From NCBI GenBank assembly GCA_030248225.1, contig JASANE010024996.1:28224-92223 (forward strand): a stretch of 64,000 nucleotides of DNA. Direction: 5' to 3'. The stretch's first letter is position 1; each line of letters opens with the position of its first letter. The notes below the pieces were generated by a model that did no database searches, was not told where the DNA came from, and saw only the letters and a list, made by a program, of their open reading frames with translations. Both the position numbers and the translations under genes were made by a program. This document shows, piece after piece, positions 1 through 10,499 of the stretch. Source of the stretch: Trileptium ribeirensis (taxonomy: Eukaryota > Nematoda > Enoplea > Enoplida > Thoracostomopsidae).

Positions 1-1399
1 GGATAAGTACATATTTATTACGCCTGATGACTTAATGCCCCTGAAATTTTATCGCGCAGACATTGCCTCTCTATAGAATGGCAGAATAATTGGGTCTTTT
101 TCTTTAGCAACACCCCTTCAGCCCAAATTTGTTTAGTTTTGAAGATACATAGCTGATTTTGGTACCAATCGGATCAGCTGGATGAGGCTGTTTACAAAAT
201 ACTTATTTTATCCACATCCCTGACCATTTTTTGAGTTCCACTAGTCTTTTTTCTTCTGAATATGGGCCCTCATAACTTTCTAAAGGTGCCGCAGATTTCA
301 ATAAACTACACACCATCATATTTCTCTCATCAAGCAGGATTGAACGGTACCCAACGTGATTATATTCCGAAGAAAAGAATTTTTGGGTTCTCAAAGGGGA
401 CCTTAAAAATTGGAAAAACAATTTTAAGGATATGGGTATAATGAGTATTTTCTGAACTGTCTCATCGAGCTGAATCGATTGGTACCAAAATCAGCTCTGT
501 ATGCTCGAAATTGACCAAATTCGGGCTGGGAGCCTAAAAAGAAAGACCCTTTTCTTTATCGTTAAGAAAGTATTGTTTATTCTCGAAGTAGATTCAGGAA
601 CACTAGCAGATTGTAGACATGTCGGGTAACTGAAAATTTGTACAATGTACATCCATTCGTTACTATGTTTTATTGATGATAGCAGTGTAATTAAGGCTAA
701 TTTTGCCGTGAAAGGTAGTGGTATATATAATCTCATCCACTCAACAAGCCACGATATGTGTTGAGCCTTTTTATTTGTCTCACCACACATCCATCTTCCC
801 TTAAGCTATAGTTGGGGAAAGTTGGTTTCTCAGTAATCTGTTTCACAATAAACTTATAATAGGTATATATTGCAATAATATTTTCCAATTGAATTACATT
901 ATATACATACTATTGATGCGCCTGGATATTCGTATATCGATATTACCCGGGACGTCCGGACATACTGATATTGCATCCCGTAAATAATAGCAAGATTTAG
1001 ATATTGCGGCCTTATTCTAGGTGTACAAGTAAATTTCGGGGCGTCGTTGCAAATAAATTTCTGGTGTTATTTTGGAAAGCTATGTATATATTATAGTTTC
1101 GTGACATTTTTCTGGTTTCTGGTAGCATAATCACATCTGACTGCACGTTTGCGGTTATTTTGTTTGAAGTAGCTTGTCGATTAGATTTTATGTCTTGAAC
1201 CAAAATCAATATTTACAACAACGTTTGTTTTGGGACTTCTTGCTCTAACTGTACAAAGGCATACTAAAATCGTATTAGTTTTTAATAGTTTCTAGTAAAT
1301 TTTTTTCTGATGTATGTATTTGTTGGAGTTGTAAAGTTGTGTTACAGCGTTTATCGTTTTCTGGCTTTATGGCCCATGTCAACTTTAAGGGCCCGACGT
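1..1399. other. AT-rich stretch without recognisable gene
   Basis: Open frames here are short and look like chance frames: no domain signature, no splice-compatible neighbours. I see no repeat shared with the rest of the window apart from generic AT-rich words. Confidence 0.4.
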
Positions 1400-1545
1400 G
1401 ATAACGTTAGACAAAGAACAGCTTAGACCGGGGGGTTCGAGGGACGGCATCCCTACTTAGCCTTAGGACTAGTACATGGTTCATATAAGGACCTTGTCTT
1501 AAGACTAATACTAAGGTTTAGGCTTAGTATATCGAGAAAAGCATG
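1400..1545. repeat. Dispersed repeat D1, copy 1
   Basis: The block starting ATAACGTTAGACAAAGAACA and ending near GGCTTAGTATATCGA matches the block at 23278-23410 in the same orientation, including the central G-rich stretch and the run of CTTAG/CTAAG words. Two copies 22 kb apart with matching order of words indicate an old mobile repeat. No coding capacity is visible. A partly inverted echo (AAGCCTTAGTCTGGC, 1764-1778) lies just downstream and could be the other end of the same element. Confidence 0.6.
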
Positions 1546-2250
1546 GCGTGCGTTATACTTCGTGTCCTGAAGTTGGCAAGGGCCTCTTTTTTGAATTTCG
1601 GAATACTGCAAATGTAAGAGTATGAATTCGGTTTGAGTCACTGGAGTGTTTGTATATATGATTAGCGGGATTTTCATTTCTGAAAGTATATTGTTTTTTA
1701 TTTTAGCTAATGTCACTTTTAGGGGCGGAATTGAATTTGTGCCATGCTGTTCTTGATATATTAAGCCTTAGTCTGGCTAAAGTCACTATATTACACATAT
1801 ACTAAGCTTAAGCAAAGGGTCTGTTTTGATTGTTTGTAAACGCTATTTTGATGTTTTTTCAATAGTAAAGCACAAGCAAAAATTAACCACGAACCATGTT
1901 CTTATGTGTGTGTTCAAGAATACATGACAAGCTCGTCGATCATCACATTTGTTTCAACACAGGAAATTTACTGGAATATCGCGAATACATATCTGTAACA
2001 ATTGGTTTTACTGAAATCATAAAAATTTGATGCAAACACTTGGGAACGAGCTTTCCTTGCCGCTACGCAGATTTGTAAATATGTGTAATTCAATACATAT
2101 GTTTTTGGTAAGAATGGTATTGAGTGATGAAATATGCTGCATGAATGATATATCTGGATTCTGTATTATGCAGTGGCCAAGGTTTTGCAATATTAAGTGT
2201 CTCTATAATAACGGGACGCAGCCGCATGGCGCAACTTCCTAACACAATGC
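1546..2250. other. No gene seen
   Basis: AT-rich DNA with short open frames only; nothing recognised beyond the possible tail of repeat D1. Confidence 0.35.
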
Positions 2251-2634
2251 CCATACGACCCCGGTTATCGTAAGCTCAAGGGTGGAAGGTGAGTTTCAAT
2301 ATTTCAACCCTATTCTAGGTCAGACCCAAGAAGCTACGGCAATTGGCAGGCCGCAGGCGCGCTTCACGGGGTGTGTTCGGACCCCGCCCGATTGGTTGCG
2401 CACATGTCTAGTTCTGGCATGACTACTGAGGTCCCCCAGGGAGGCTAGCACCGACACTTGCTCACAGGTCATGATGCTGGGCCGTCGTTCCCTATCCTAG
2501 TCTCATCGGAAGTTGTTTAATTCAATTTATTTGCGTGTTGATTGGAATGAGTTTCGAAAAGTGCCTTTGGAAATTGAAGTCCCACTTGTCTCGAGTAAGG
2601 CTGGACGTCGTGATCTTTTTCTAGAACGTTGTAG

Positions 2635-2653
2635 CCTGTGTGGCCCACACAGG
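2635..2653. repeat. Perfect short inverted repeat
   Basis: CCTGTGTGG, one spacer base, then CCACACAGG: a perfect 9-bp inverted repeat inside the GC-rich island. Function unknown; it may be a remnant of a transposon end. Confidence 0.5.
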
Positions 2654-3991
2654 GTTCCGATGAACTCTGAGAGTTTAATGTCGGACGTTCTACGGCGTGG
2701 CCTGCTTTCCTTAACGAATCCAAGCTTGAAAGCAATAATTTGACTATAAAATTTATGTACGTTTTGGAGCGTGACATGGTAACAAGGTTCCTGAGGAATT
2801 TTTTCAGTTGAAAGGGTCAAAAATTTTGCTTTTCGATGCCATTTCCTCGAGCTCCAGTAATCAAGCAACATTAGCAGAAGACCGTGCTCGTCAGTGTTTG
2901 GGACATTCTCGTCCGCAAGCCATGGCGGGCCGGTTCGACTCCTCCAAGCGGACGAATTCCTGGTACTCCTAGTGCCTCGGTATTGATTAACACGGTACTC
3001 GTTGATATCTATACAAAGTTTATTCAATGATTTAATAGTTACGTTTGGCGACGAGTGTCCTCGGTCGGTTAGCAATGCGGGCTACTATCCTAATCGTATT
3101 GGGAACGCTCACACTGACTCGCTGCGGCCGCATGGGTTCGGTAAACGACGGGGAATGGGGTGTCGAGACGAGGCGGCGGGGCGGAGCATGCAGATACCCG
3201 CGTGTTCGAGGACTAGGGGCAGTTGTCTTTGCTCACGCTCAATTTTAGCGACTCTCCTCAGCTATGGAGCGCGAAAAGCAAGGACTCTAGAGTGCTTCGA
3301 AGAATTCTCCTTTACGGTGCGCAACTCTACATCATGAGTCGTTGCGTGCGGAGAGCGACGAGTGACAAGGCGAACGAAACACAGTGCGACAGAGTTTGGC
3401 CAGGCAAGTCCTATGTTAGCAACACAAAATCAAAGTTCCCTCGAGGCTCGATACAAAGCTGGCTATGGGGCGCTCCAGTGTGTCACTAAGCGTTTATTCT
3501 ACAGGCTTTACACGTCTGGTCGCCTTGGAGTTTCGCGGCGCTGGCGACTACTAGGGCTCAACTTCGACAAGCGACACGACTGACCGAGGGCGGTGCACGT
3601 GGCATCCGTGGGGCCAATGCTTTCTACGCTATCATGCGTCCGATAGACGGGGAAGGTGGGGGCATATGAGGACGGCGTTCGGATATCGCCCTCACGGACT
3701 AGCCTGGTTGCTCAGTTTGTTTCGATACTTTTGCCAATTTCATGTGGTTTTGTTGTGGAGGCGCGATCTACGGGCGCTTCAGCCCCGTCGGCTCGTTTCG
3801 TAAGTTTATTCTCTCTGGTGTGGGGTCGTTTTAGGACAGTGGGGCACGAGGCAGCGCCTCTTTTGGTTGATGTTTATTTTCTTTGTTTCTCTCTGTCTCC
3901 TCTGTTCCTCTTGTCGTTCTTTTCTTTTGTCCTTTCCCTACCGCTTATCCTATTGCCTTAGTGTGCCGCGTACGCTGCGGTTGTATAGTGC

Positions 3992-4047
3992 CTCGACTGC
4001 ACCGTCGAAATCGTGCAGTCGAGTTATCATCGACATAATCGTCGATG
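3992..4047. repeat. Pair of perfect hairpins
   Basis: The first hairpin has an 11-bp perfect stem, CTCGACTGCAC (3992-4002) against GTGCAGTCGAG (4013-4023), with a 10-base loop. Four bases later a second one has a 7-bp perfect stem, CATCGAC (4028-4034) against GTCGATG (4041-4047), with a 6-base loop. They sit directly before a tRNA-like sequence. The layout could be part of a composite SINE or a small structured RNA; no box motif lets me name it. Confidence 0.6.
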
Positions 4048-4056
4048 CTCCTAAGT

Positions 4057-4132
4057 GTCCGTGGTCGAGTGGATATAACTGATGATTCTGCAGCGGGCCT
4101 AAACTCACCGTGCAGGATCGAATCTGAAAACT
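4057..4132 (+). tRNA. Degenerate tRNA-Ser-like sequence (pseudo-tRNA or SINE head)
   Basis: An A-box-like TGGTCGAGTGG (4062-4072) and a B-box-like GGATCGAATCT (4115-4125) are spaced as in a class II tRNA with a long variable arm, and the body resembles eukaryotic tRNA-Ser. The T stem is only partly paired and the acceptor stem does not close, so this is unlikely to be a working tRNA. An A-rich run follows (4127-4166), as expected for a retroposed copy or a tRNA-derived SINE. Confidence 0.4.
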
Positions 4133-4166
4133 GGAAAACGAAAAAAAAGAGGGAAAGAGAAAAAGC

Positions 4167-6000
4167 CAAATCGGGGCATACATAGTACATAGCCTATTAA
4201 CGGGCAACCAGGGATAAAGCAAAAACAAGGCTAAACTCAGCGATCAACTCACTCTGAAGGAAAATGGGGTTTTGCACTTGCTCGACTTGAGGTAAAAACG
4301 GCTAGAGCGAGGGGATAGTTTTCTTTATTGGATTTATGATATTATAATTTTTCTTGGAAGGCGGGAGCACATGAACGCGCGTCCCGTCGGGGACGGGGTG
4401 GTCTCCTAGCACCAATCCGGTCAGTCGTTCAAGGGATCTCCATGTCTATTTCGAATGTCTGCCAAGCTTGCCGGCACAAGTGCAATGGTTCCAGACCTTT
4501 TAATAATAAGTGGTCCAACCATCGCTACGAAACATATAACTTATTATAATACCCGGTTAATGGTTTTCTGTCAGTGTGTCGATAGCCACGGTTACAATAT
4601 TGTCAAGAGGCTTAACCGAGTTACGCCCTTTGGCAATGTTAACAGTGTACAGTTTCACAGCGTGTGCATTTAGAAAATCTATTCATTGTACGCTCAATAT
4701 TAAAAACTGAGTTACTTCCATTTGCAGATATCGTGTTCAAAAGACGGCCGTTCATTTTACATAATAATGTCGCTTACGGCAAATGCAATGAGATATGCCC
4801 CTTGGCATTTTTACGAACGTATAGTACTTATAACTATAGACTAATATCGTGGCCAGACCCGGCGAGATGTCTAGCCACGGAGTACTTATAACTTGTTCAA
4901 TCTTTTGCATCCCCAAATTTTCTTAGCTTGCTTGGATAAACAAAATCTTGGGGCTTCCTAGAGCCCAACGGAGGCTAGTCCTCCGTTCCTAATCTTCTCG
5001 TCTGTTCGAGCTCAAGCACGACATGAGCGTTGAACAGTTAACTAAGCTGTAAATTTGTAAACCATAACTATGAATAGCAAAACAAGTCCCTACTGTTTCA
5101 GCTCGGACGCCGAAATCATGAAAATACACTCGTAACAGTCCGGAACGGTCCGGTTACATCTCAAGCTTGGGAAGTCTGTGTAAATGAAATAATAAATATG
5201 GTTTTGATTATAGCGTCAGGACTTTGGCCGGCTTTCCGAGCTGACAAAAATCATAGTATTAGTTGGAGTACTAAATCGTTGTGTAATGATCGAGAACCAC
5301 ATGCTCGGCAGAGTAGTGTCTTAATACTAAGTAAGGCTTGATAATGAAGATCTGTTGATTAGGTTGACACTTGGATATGCTCGCATACGTCTACTTAGGT
5401 TACGATGGCAATGTGTTCGTTTTTCGGCAAGGTACATTTACGCCTAGGATGTCTGGCCACAAGTCACATTTGGGGGCTAAAGTTTTTCGGTCATGGTTTC
5501 CTGATTTCTGTGTGTCGCATTAAACATTGCGAATGCTGCTAAAATTTATTTGTGATCAGGTTGAAATCCGATGACATCGTATGAAGATAAATACTCTCTT
5601 ATGCCTACCGTCGTAAACATTGGTCATCAGTAATTTGGTTTAACCGTATCATTAAGCTGAACACCCTAATTCATTCAGCATTTATAGCAAATTATTCCAA
5701 ATTGGGCTGTTTTTTGGATGACTCATTGAATTGCTGATAAAGGTACCTTCTGATTATCGTTATACAGTGAATTTCTATGCAATATTTTTGTTAGGATTTA
5801 ACTACACCTTAGGCAGCAGTTGAAAATGTATAGTTGTCGTACATTCAGTAGTGCGACAATAATACAACTGCTGAGAAGGATGCACATTTTGTACCGAGTG
5901 TCATAAAGCTTTTAGGCTAGTGATTATTAAGCTAAATGCTCCGAACCTGTAACCGATCTTTATAATTTAATATCAATATTTAGCTATATTCGAAAAAATA
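4167..6000. other. No gene seen
   Basis: Short open frames only, no recognised domains. Sequence is AT-rich and unlike the preceding island. Confidence 0.35.
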
Positions 6001-6045
6001 ATTGTCATGTGTACAAAATACTGGAAAAACTTTCTGGGCTTCTCT

Positions 6046-6082
6046 ATGAAAGATGAAGAAATGGCCGAGATTAAGTATCCAA
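6046..6082 (+). CDS. Candidate first coding exon of gene A
   Basis: An ATG at 6046 opens 12 codons plus one base and runs into a strong donor, A|GTAAGTTT at 6083. The junction phase (one base left over) is what the exon at 10500 needs, since that exon begins with the second and third bases of a codon. Joining the three pieces gives 474 bases, 158 codons including the stop, with no frame break. An in-frame ATG at 6007 could give a 13-residue longer start. The call rests on phase, donor quality and position only; no transcript or homologue was compared. Confidence 0.4.
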
Positions 6083-7529
6083 GTAAGTTTAGTGTACTGT
6101 AGGATAGTTAAGTACATACTATGCTGGTGAAGACGAGAGTTCTATTTGCTGAACAGACGAGTCCACTGGCTGAGTTTCGCTTCCGGTGTAGAAAAAATAA
6201 GTATGTGAAATTATGCTTGGTGGGCATGCCGTATTAGATATTCTTGCGACATTACCGTTTGTGGAGCAATGTCGTTTGAAAGCCTTGTAAAATTACTAGT
6301 TGTAGACGGATTTATTATGTATATATATATATATATCTATAGCCCACGCGTATTTTTCTGTACGACTAAACATCGCCACATTTCTCTTTGCGAGTTATTC
6401 TTATATAGCTAAAATATGCCAGTTATTCTTATGTAGCTAAAAAGCCGTGCATTTTTATTGTATACTGACTAGGAATCTGCTATTTCCACGTTTTACAGTC
6501 TCCCTAGCTCGACCTGGTGTAAACCGAATTTCTGCCCCCCATGTGCCGTACAGTTCTATCTGGGGCCCACAGGAGGGTTCCTCTATGTACTTCGGAGGTA
6601 GCTGGGCAAAGCCAGGCAAGCATAACTTTGTATTTTTGAGCTCAACCGTTTAAAAACAGGTATGAAACACTATACGGGACGAAATTAAAGTTTATCTAAA
6701 CATTGCCAACTTTCAAATACATTTTACACTGCCCATTACATTAAAATTATCGCTCCTCGCATGATGTTACAGCAATTCTCGTTCGATGCACGCTCGCTTG
6801 AAAGACGACAGTATTTTTTCTGTGTTTAGTGTTGCATTAACATTATCTGATCTGTCTACCAAGAATGTCTTGTTCTACTCTACACTGCTATACACGGTCA
6901 TTGGTTCAAAATTTTTATCACTATGTTTGTTATATTGTTTGTGATCTAAATCACGTCGGATGTGTGTTAATGGCGGCTTCAGACCTCATGACGGGTTTAT
7001 TCTGATTTGTTGGAATTCGAATTGACGTAAGTGCAATCCTATAAGTAAGGCGCTTTAATAAAATTACATCTATGTTACATATGTGACGTAGCATCCGTAT
7101 AGGTATGTGCATGTTTTCCTTCGAAGAAATCATGTAGCTTAAGGTATTGATTGTTGCACACAAATAATGTCAGTGATCCATATGATTAGAGAATTTGATA
7201 TTGTTCTGCTCTAATATAACCCGTGTTACATCTCATGGGTTTGTAGCCGTTGTCTCTGGAGAAACTATATACATTGCTTAAAGTTTTGATGAATGTTTGT
7301 CGGATCCCTGGTTGCAGGGAAGTCGGATCCCTTAAATTTGATGGCAGTACCTAGGTGAGAAAACTGCAGTCAGCATAGCTAACATCTCACCAAAACTGGG
7401 AGTCTGGTTGACCTTATCTTCAAACATATGTCGTTGTGCATAGTGCTAGAAAGTGGGTCAGTCGACGATTGCGCATCGAGTTGTGTCACTACGAGCGAGC
7501 AACATTTATAGAGTCACGGTTTCTTTTGG

Positions 7530-8410
7530 ACAATGCAACTTATCATTTTTACCAGCCTTAAAAGCTTTATGTATCAGATTTAACAAATTACAGCATTAGA
7601 TTGAGTTACACCAAGTCATGTATACATCAACGTTGGTCCCAGAGCATGAAGTATCATGACGAAAAGCGTATCGTGATGACAGATATATACATTCAAATAA
7701 ATCATCTCACCATTTTCAGCATCCTCGAAAACTTGTATAATCACAAAATACAACAAATTATAACATAGGTTGAAAATCAAGAAATCATGCATGGCTCAAG
7801 AGGGCGTGTAGGGTACTGTTCAAAAATATCTACATCGGTCACAGATACACTTAAATAAATCATATCGTTTGCAGCACCCGCTAAAGCCTTTATAGCCACA
7901 AATGCAAAAAATATCATAGTAGGTGGAAAATCACTGAATCATTCATGGCTCAAGGAAGGTGGCGCGTTTGATGTAGTTACAGTAGCATTGCAAAAAAAAC
8001 TACATCGACCACAGATTCACTTAAACAAATAATTTCATCGTTTTCAGCATTCTCGAATACCTTTGTGGCCATATATCAATGCAACAAGTTAAACCACGGA
8101 ATCATATATGGATTAAGTAGGATCCATTTGATACAGTTACAGTACCAGTCCAAAAAGAGTACATCGATAATTGATACCTTCCAATGAACCATTCTGTCAT
8201 TTTCAGCATCCTCGAATAGCTTTATAATAGCTGATACAATAGCAGCAGTAGATTGAAAATTTCTAAATCATGGTTGGTCTTGGGGGTTGAGGCCCCAGAG
8301 GATACAGTGCCATTCCAAAAAGGTATACTGGTCTCAGAATCGTTGAAACAAACACTCCATTGTTTTCAGCGAATTCACAAACCTTTATTGTAACATATTA
8401 TGATAATATA
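7530..8410 (+). repeat. Tandem repeat T1, about six ~163-bp units
   Basis: Recurrent anchor words (TTTTCAGCATCCTCGAA-like followed by CTTTNTAA, then a CATGGCTCAAG-like word and an ACATCG-ACAGAT word) begin at about 7553, 7717, 7872, 8045, 8204 and 8368, a spacing of 155-173 bp. Units are diverged but keep word order. The same unit appears once at about 31225-31335 and as about four inverted units at 59640-60290, so it is a dispersed satellite-like family or the internal repeat of a mobile element. Confidence 0.8.
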
Positions 8411-8611
8411 AAGGCTTAAGGTATGTAGATCTTATTGTGAATCCTTTTTGTACCTCTATCTCCTGATCCGCGAGCCTGACAAAAAGCGTTGGTAAGCGAA
8501 GATGTATATTTTATCCAGGTTAACAGAAGAGACATGCAAATCCATTTTTTGATATGAGGTCTGTGTTTTGCCAGAAAACCAAAAATATATTTTCTTAGTC
8601 ACAAAAATTGA

Positions 8612-8666
8612 GGGTGTATATCCCTGCATAGATGAAACCTGGGTGTATATACCTGCATAGATGAAA
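8612..8666. repeat. Short tandem duplication with a third distant copy
   Basis: A 29-bp unit beginning GGGTGTATAT and containing CCTGCATAGATGAAA occurs twice in tandem (8612-8640 and 8641-8666). ATACCTGCATAGATGAAA occurs again at 9837-9854, so an 18-bp direct repeat flanks the interval 8667-9836. Confidence 0.75.
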
Positions 8667-9836
8667 ATAGATGACTATTAAACGGGTTTTAATATAACAA
8701 CTCTCGACTACAGGTTATAAATTTTCCGATGTGGTGCTCTGCCATTGTCCATTGAGTGTCAACTGTGACACTAACGGATTATAGGCTATAGTCGCGGCTG
8801 ACTGTGGGATCATGGTGTGACAAGCTGCACACATGTTATCTTGAATGTCTCATAGGGCTTAAGTTCTCTGTTGGTTTTGACGTAAATTTGACCAATTGTT
8901 TATTTCCAAAACTGTAAGGCATCAGGTGGGAAAAGGTATTGCGACAACGCTCGAATTGGGGCAAAATATTTAATGAACCCTGCCACTACTGAACATTTGT
9001 TGGAAGTTGTAATATTTTAGATAACGTAACAGCTCAGCAGCGCATACTTGCTTTGCATCATACATAGATAACTGATAAGAAGGTATCCAAAGCGTGCAAC
9101 ATACAACGACCTATAGCTCTACTCACTGAAATGCACTCCACATTTATATTTATTGTGCTACACAATTCACAGCATATATATCCATTAACATTATAACTAA
9201 ACAATTAAACTACATCTAAAATACAGGTTTATCTTCTTCTTGCATAATTTTTGAAATTCATTATTTTCAAACTTGCTGTCTTCCTTCTAAAACACAATTT
9301 CATATGTCGCAGTCAACAAAGTATAAAAACATATGGCCACAATCTAGAAAAATGTGTAAAATTTAGATAAATTTTTACGGTAGTGGAACTACATTTGTGA
9401 GCGGAGCTTGGGCTGTGGCATTACGAATGTAATCAATTTTATGTTCTTCAAATAACTACATTGCATAGGGCATATGGCTTTATCATTCGTAAAAATATTA
9501 TATTTGAATTCTTCGAACCAAAAAACCTATAATGGTTTGATCGAAACGATTCTATTTCAATAAATAACACAAACATTGCAAAATTCTCTATTTTAGCTGC
9601 ATAAGCTTAACTAATTAGCTAATTACTAATTAACCACTCAAAATTTTTAACTCCAAATATCGGGTGCACACTCTGACATGAGAGGCTTTCAAACAAAACA
9701 GTTTTAAAATCGGTTCAGTGGTTCTTGAGATCCGCCTGACCGAACGAAGTAACGAACGGACGGACATCGACATATTTAATCCCAGACAGAAGATAAAAAC
9801 GCTTCGCTTCGCTCCGCTCACTTAAAGGGGCTTACC
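8667..9836. mobile_element. Possible insertion flanked by an 18-bp direct repeat
   Basis: The interval is bounded by identical 18-bp direct repeats (8649-8666 and 9837-9854), which looks like a target-site duplication. Its right part carries transposon-like text: a CGGTTCAGTGGTTCTTGAG phrase, an ACGGACGGACATCGACA phrase and a CGCTTCGCTTCGCTCCGCTC run near 9810. No open frame of note and no poly(A) are visible, so the class is unknown. The left duplicate is itself part of a tandem pair, which leaves room for a non-transposition explanation. Confidence 0.4.
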
Positions 9837-10499
9837 ATACCTGCATAGATGAAACCCATATAGGATGACAGGTCAGACTATAAGCTATCATATGCAAAAC
9901 ACCCCATGGAAATATGTTCAATTTTTCCTAAGATATTCAGAAAAAACTGGCTGGACGGATACCGCAATATTTATCAGTACGCATATTAATAAATATATAC
10001 TTGATCGCTTCAATCGCTACGCGGTGCCCTAGTGTCAATGTTGTTTGTGCTTAGCCATTTTAAAACAAGACTTGTTTATGTGTTTGAATACACTATCCCT
10101 TTTTGATATAGTTATGTGTACAGGTTTTAGGCAAAATGTGTGCAAAAAAGAAGAACTTATGCACAGTAGCGGTAGAAAACTAAAGTTATCACCGAATAGT
10201 ATTTAGTAGCCTACAAGCTGCAGAACACTAAAAGTAAAGTCTTTTTCAGTTCATTGATTAGCTCACTGTGTGAAGTGAAGTAATATGGTTTACAAACAGC
10301 TGATGTAGAAAACTTTAATCTCTGACAGCTACACGTGCCCGCAGATTTTACTTGCAATAAGCTGTATAACGTCTCTAATTAACCGTAAGAAACTTAAGGT
10401 CAGAAGAAGTTCTGAAGACTTACAATGATGACATTCTTTTTATGGCATTAATGTTCTACAAATCACTACTAGAACACAAAATTTTTTTATTATTTTTAG

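Larger units (their letters stand above)
2250..4053. other. GC-rich island of unknown nature
   Basis: This stretch is visibly richer in G+C and in CpG than the AT-rich DNA on both sides, for example around 2340-2500, 3110-3220 and 3580-3660. Overlapping open frames exist on both strands, but none shows a recognised domain and several are interrupted. It could be a decayed transposon of foreign base composition, or a promoter-type CpG island. A translated segment near 3270-3330 vaguely recalls the post-RT region of R1-type LINEs, but the match is too weak to call. Confidence 0.4.
6083..10499 (+). other. Inferred first intron of gene A
   Basis: If the exon at 6046 is right, this 4.4-kb interval is an intron from GTAAGT to TTATTTTTAG. 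It holds the ~163-bp tandem repeat array, a short triplicated word flanking a possible insertion, and otherwise unrecognised AT-rich sequence including a short TA run near 6320-6334. Confidence 0.35.

Noticed and set aside
2900..2960. Perfect B-box word GGTTCGACTCC
   Set aside because: No A box at the right distance and the T stem does not pair, so no tRNA.
3223..3489. Possible R1-type LINE remnant (RRILLYGAQLY)
   Set aside because: A single short phrase; neighbouring frames give no supporting motifs.
10442..10499. N-terminal 19 codons of the frame at gene A's middle exon
   Set aside because: They include the T-rich acceptor tract; gene B's matching exon also starts right after TTTTAG.
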